Below the pieces are notes generated by a model that worked only from the letters and a program-made list of their open reading frames with translations, had not been told where the DNA came from and ran no database searches. Positions 6,537 through 9,003 of a stretch of DNA of 9,003 nt are shown in pieces; within the stretch, counting starts at the first letter, position 1, and each line of letters opens with the position of its first letter. Both the position numbers and the translations under genes were made by a program. The stretch lies in NCBI GenBank assembly GCA_020200935.1, contig JAIVHR010000239.1:1-9003 (forward strand), in the 5' to 3' direction. The DNA is from Sphingomonadales bacterium (GTDB lineage: Bacteria; Pseudomonadota; Alphaproteobacteria; Sphingomonadales; Sphingomonadaceae).

Positions 6537-7450
6537 TCGGCTCGCTCAACACCCGCGCCGCGCTCGCCAGCGTCGCCACGGCCGTCTTCCTGCTCGGCCT
6601 CAAGGCCTATGCGACCTGGATGACGGGATCGGTGGCGATGCTCGGATCGCTCGCCGATACCGGGCTCGATCTGCTCGCCTCTTTGGTCACCTTCATCGCC
6701 GTCCGCATCGCCGCGACGCCGGCCGATGCCGAACATCGCTTCGGCCACGGCAAGGCCGAGGCGCTGGCGGCGATGTTCCAGGTTACTTTGATCAGCCTGT
6801 CGGCGCTGGCGATCGGCTATCGCGCCGTCGAGCGCTGGATCGCTGGCGCCGAGACCGCCAACGCCGAATATGGCATCGGCGTATCGGTGATCGCGATCAT
6901 CGCGACACTCGTGCTGATCGTCTATCAGCGCAGCGTCATCCGCCGCACCAATTCGCTCGCGATCAGCGCCGATAATGTCCATTACCAGTCGGACCTGCTG
7001 CTCAATGCATCGGTGATCGCCGCGCTCGTCATCGACCAATACCTGGGCTTTGCGAGCGCCGACCCGATCTTCGGCATCGCCATCGCGCTCTATCTCGCCT
7101 GGGGCGCCTTTCGCACCGCGCGGCGCGCGGTCGCCCAATTGATGGATCGCGAATGGGCCGACGAACGGCGCGACCGCTTGATCGAGATCGCCAACAGCCA
7201 CCCGGCTTCGCGTGGCATCCACGATCTGCGGACCTGGACCAGCGGCGTCGATGATTTCGCGCAATTCCATATCTGGGTCGATCCCAAAATGACGGTCGAG
7301 GAGGCGCACCGGGTGATGGACGAGATCGAAAGGCTGCTGCTCGCCGAATTCCCCGATACCGACATCCTCATACACCCCGATCCGGAGGGTCATGTCGAGC
7401 CGCATGGCGGCGTGCTTCCGGTCGATCTCGCCCGGGAGCCGCAAAGATGA
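6533..7450 (+). CDS. fieF: Cation diffusion facilitator, FieF/YiiP-like (Zn2+/Fe2+ efflux)
   Basis: A 305-residue inner-membrane exporter that in its family exchanges cytoplasmic Zn2+, Fe2+ or similar divalent metals for protons as a homodimer. The metal residues of E. coli YiiP (recalled from its structure) are all in place with a shift of two or three positions. The transport site is Asp42, Asp46 (DTGLD) and His150, Asp154 (HYQSD). The interface site is Asp65, His68 and His72 (DAEHRFGHGK). The cytoplasmic-domain site is His230, His246, His259, His281 and Asp283. Six helices occupy about residues 8-200 and the cytoplasmic alpha/beta domain 205-285. The GTG at 6533-6535 overlaps the pdxH stop (GTGA), and the TGA overlaps the phzF start (ATGA). 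Starts further upstream in this frame would lie deep inside pdxH. Intact; the exact metal is not determinable from sequence. Confidence 0.93.
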   Translation: MIGSLNTRAALASVATAVFLLGLKAYATWMTGSVAMLGSLADTGLDLLASLVTFIAVRIAATPADAEHRFGHGKAEALAAMFQVTLISLSALAIGYRAVERWIAGAETANAEYGIGVSVIAIIATLVLIVYQRSVIRRTNSLAISADNVHYQSDLLLNASVIAALVIDQYLGFASADPIFGIAIALYLAWGAFRTARRAVAQLMDREWADERRDRLIEIANSHPASRGIHDLRTWTSGVDDFAQFHIWVDPKMTVEEAHRVMDEIERLLLAEFPDTDILIHPDPEGHVEPHGGVLPVDLAREPQR

Positions 7451-8262
7451 CCCGCCACCGCCTCGTCCAGATCGACGCCTTCGCCGATGCGCCCTTCGCC
7501 GGCAATCCGGCCGCCGTGATGCCGCTCGACGAGTGGCTCGACGACGCCACCCTGCTGGCCATCGCCGCGGAGAATAATCTCAGCGAGACCGCCTTCTATT
7601 TGCCCGATGCGAGCGGCGCGGCTGATTTCGAGCTGCGCTGGTTCACACCGACCGCCGAAGTGGCTCTGTGCGGCCATGCGACGCTCGCCACCGGCCATGC
7701 GATCCTGAGCGAGGAGGAGGCGCGCTCCGCGGTTTCCTTCCGCACCCGCAAGGCGGGTATCCTCGAGGTCCGGCGCAGCGGCGAGGGCGGCTATGAACTC
7801 GATCTCCCGGCGACGAAGATGGCGCCTGCCGAGCGGCCCGACCTGACCGATGCGCTCGGCCTGCCGGGCGCCGAAGTTTTCCTCTCCGACACCGGCGCGG
7901 CCGAGGATACGGCGATCGTACTCGTCGACAGCGCCGAGGCCGTGCGCAAGGCCGATCCGGACTTTCGCGCGCTCGGCGACATCCATCTGATGGCGATCGT
8001 CACCGCGCTCGATCCCGACGGCGCCACCGATATCGTCAGCCGCGTCTTCGTCCCGGCCTGGGGGATCGACGAGGATCCGGTGACCGGTTCGGCGCATGCG
8101 GCGCTGACGCCCTTCTGGGCCGAGCGGCTGGGCCGCGACAGCTTCACCGCCTTTCAGGCGAGCCGCCGCGGCGGCCATGTCGCCTGCCGGCTCGACGGCG
8201 AGCGCGCCGTGCTCGGCGGGCGCTGCGTCACGGTGATCGAGGGTGAGTTTCTGTTGCCCTGA
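7447..8262 (+). CDS. PhzF-family phenazine-biosynthesis-like isomerase/epimerase
   Basis: A 271-residue cytoplasmic protein of the PhzF family, which shares the diaminopimelate-epimerase fold with two similar lobes. PhzF itself isomerises trans-2,3-dihydro-3-hydroxyanthranilate in phenazine synthesis, but most family members are of unknown substrate and lie outside phenazine clusters, as here. Diagnostic features are QIDAFADAPFAGNPAAVMPL (8-27), the catalytic-type Glu47 in ENNLSETAF, WFTPTAEVALCGHATLA (65-81), GIDEDPVTGSAHAAL (206-220) and a final VIEGEFLLP. The length is typical and no break is seen. The start ATG overlaps the stop of the cation exporter (ATGA), making it the third gene of the pdxH operon. 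It ends 29 bases from the convergent caspase-like gene, with no convincing terminator between them. Confidence 0.93.
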   Translation: MTRHRLVQIDAFADAPFAGNPAAVMPLDEWLDDATLLAIAAENNLSETAFYLPDASGAADFELRWFTPTAEVALCGHATLATGHAILSEEEARSAVSFRTRKAGILEVRRSGEGGYELDLPATKMAPAERPDLTDALGLPGAEVFLSDTGAAEDTAIVLVDSAEAVRKADPDFRALGDIHLMAIVTALDPDGATDIVSRVFVPAWGIDEDPVTGSAHAALTPFWAERLGRDSFTAFQASRRGGHVACRLDGERAVLGGRCVTVIEGEFLLP

Positions 8263-8291
8263 ATGTCTCCCTCGCGAGAGAAGAATGCCCG

Positions 8292-9003
8292 CTACCGCGT
8301 CGGCCGCACCAGCCCGAACTGATCGGGAAGCACGACCAGTATATCGTCGACCTGGACGCTGCCGCGCTGGACGACGAGTTCCTGGTGGTTGCGCTGGGCG
8401 TCGTCGGTCTCGGCATGGATGCAGTTTCGGCCGTCGCACTGTTCGCGGAAGCGGTACCGCAGATAGGTGACGAGTTCGCCCGCGGTGACGTTGCCGTCGT
8501 CATTGTCGTCGGCGCGGCCGCCGATGCCGTCGGAAAAGAAGCGGGCGAGATAGCCGCCGGCGCTGAATTGGGAGGCAACGAGGCTGGTCAGATCCTCTTC
8601 CGAACTGAACAGCCCCATCATCCCCGGCCGGGTGATGACATCGCGTTCGAAGCCGCCCGAAAAACAGGCGTCCAATACAAGCAGGCTGGTGCCGGCGCGA
8701 ACCCCTTGGAACATCGTCGCGAGATCGTCGTCGCGCAATTCCTCGCCGTCGGCGAAGACGAGCAGTTCGTCGCGTCGGTCGAGTTCGGCGAGATCGCCTG
8801 GATCGTCCTCCTGGACGCCGTGACCGGAAAAGAAGAACAGGAAAATGTCGTCCGGCCCGGCCTGCGCGGCGACTGCGCGAAAGGCGCGGCGAAATTCGGG
8901 CAGACTCGCCTGCCGATTGGTCAGCAGGATGCTCTCCTCATGCAGCACGCCGAGTTCGCGCAACTTTTCGAACAGCTTCGCCGCGTCGGTATCGGTATGA
9001 TGC
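8292..9003 (-). CDS. Caspase-family (peptidase C14) protein with EF-hand-like loop, C-terminal part
   Basis: The last 236 residues of a caspase-like cysteine peptidase; the N-terminus lies beyond the right edge, so any signal peptide or partner domain is unseen. The His/Cys dyad is clear: FLFFFSGHGV holds the His (codon 8822-8820), and LLVLDACFSGGF holds the Cys (codon 8666-8664). Between them is the family-typical RRDELLVFADGEELRDDDLATMF. GLFSSEEDLTSLVASQF follows the Cys. A canonical 12-residue EF-hand loop then appears, DDNDDGNVTAGE (8510-8475), just before ELVTYLRYRF. The protein ends HQELVVQRGSVQVDDILVVL plus a short tail and a TAG at 8294-8292. Bacterial caspase homologues cleave after basic or acidic residues in diverse roles including stress, death and defence. 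The role here is unknown. It is convergent with phzF and not part of either visible operon. Confidence 0.9.
   Translation of the reverse strand, partial: HHTDTDAAKLFEKLRELGVLHEESILLTNRQASLPEFRRAFRAVAAQAGPDDIFLFFFSGHGVQEDDPGDLAELDRRDELLVFADGEELRDDDLATMFQGVRAGTSLLVLDACFSGGFERDVITRPGMMGLFSSEEDLTSLVASQFSAGGYLARFFSDGIGGRADDNDDGNVTAGELVTYLRYRFREQCDGRNCIHAETDDAQRNHQELVVQRGSVQVDDILVVLPDQFGLVRPTR

Noticed and set aside
6527..7444. Open frame of 305 codons antisense to the cation exporter
   Set aside because: A reverse-frame shadow: the opposite strand encodes a full YiiP-like protein with every metal residue in place.
8263..8291. CTCGCGAG palindrome between the convergent phzF and caspase-like genes as a bidirectional terminator
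   Set aside because: The palindrome (8271-8278) is only eight bases, would form at most a tiny stem, and has no T-tract on either side.
7390..8439. Open frame of 349 codons antisense to phzF
   Set aside because: Same reasoning; phzF motifs are complete on the plus strand and this frame has low-complexity Arg/Gly/Ala/Glu content.

Overview
The window looks like a chromosomal segment from an alphaproteobacterium, most likely a sphingomonad. Base composition is strongly GC-rich with GC-biased third codon positions, and the order pdxH / J-domain protein / YihY / fabI / aroC is an arrangement I associate with sphingomonads (from memory, not searched). I see no rRNA, tRNA, CRISPR array or insertion sequence. 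No gap without a gene is longer than about 160 bases.

Left arm (1-5816, minus strand): seven genes run in the same direction and look like one transcription unit. In order of transcription they are a J-domain co-chaperone, a YihY/BrkB-like membrane protein, fabI (enoyl-ACP reductase), a GNAT acetyltransferase, aroC (chorismate synthase), an SLC13-type permease, and a dicarboxylate/amino-acid symporter that runs off the left edge. The yihY/fabI, fabI/GNAT and GNAT/aroC junctions overlap by one to four bases, which suggests translational coupling. A short divergent intergenic region (5817-5957) separates this run from the right arm.

Right arm (5958-8262, plus strand): pdxH, a FieF/YiiP-like cation diffusion facilitator and a PhzF-family protein are joined by four-base stop/start overlaps. 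All three look complete. A convergent caspase-like (peptidase C14) gene with a perfect EF-hand-type loop enters from the right edge and is truncated there.

The most striking observation is damage in the left arm. aroC lacks about 65 family-conserved codons and changes frame at the seam. The J-domain gene lacks its G/F-type linker and also changes frame. yihY lacks roughly 45-60 residues in frame, including one expected membrane helix. The SLC13 permease appears to lack the front half of its regulatory RCK_C-like domain. fabI and the GNAT gene, which lie between damaged genes, are intact, as are all the genes to the right. Because aroC is normally essential for aromatic amino-acid synthesis, clustered small assembly or template deletions are at least as likely as real gene decay. 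Raw reads would decide this. I did not find a convincing previously undescribed system; the caspase/EF-hand protein is the only candidate for unusual biology, and its partners lie outside the window.
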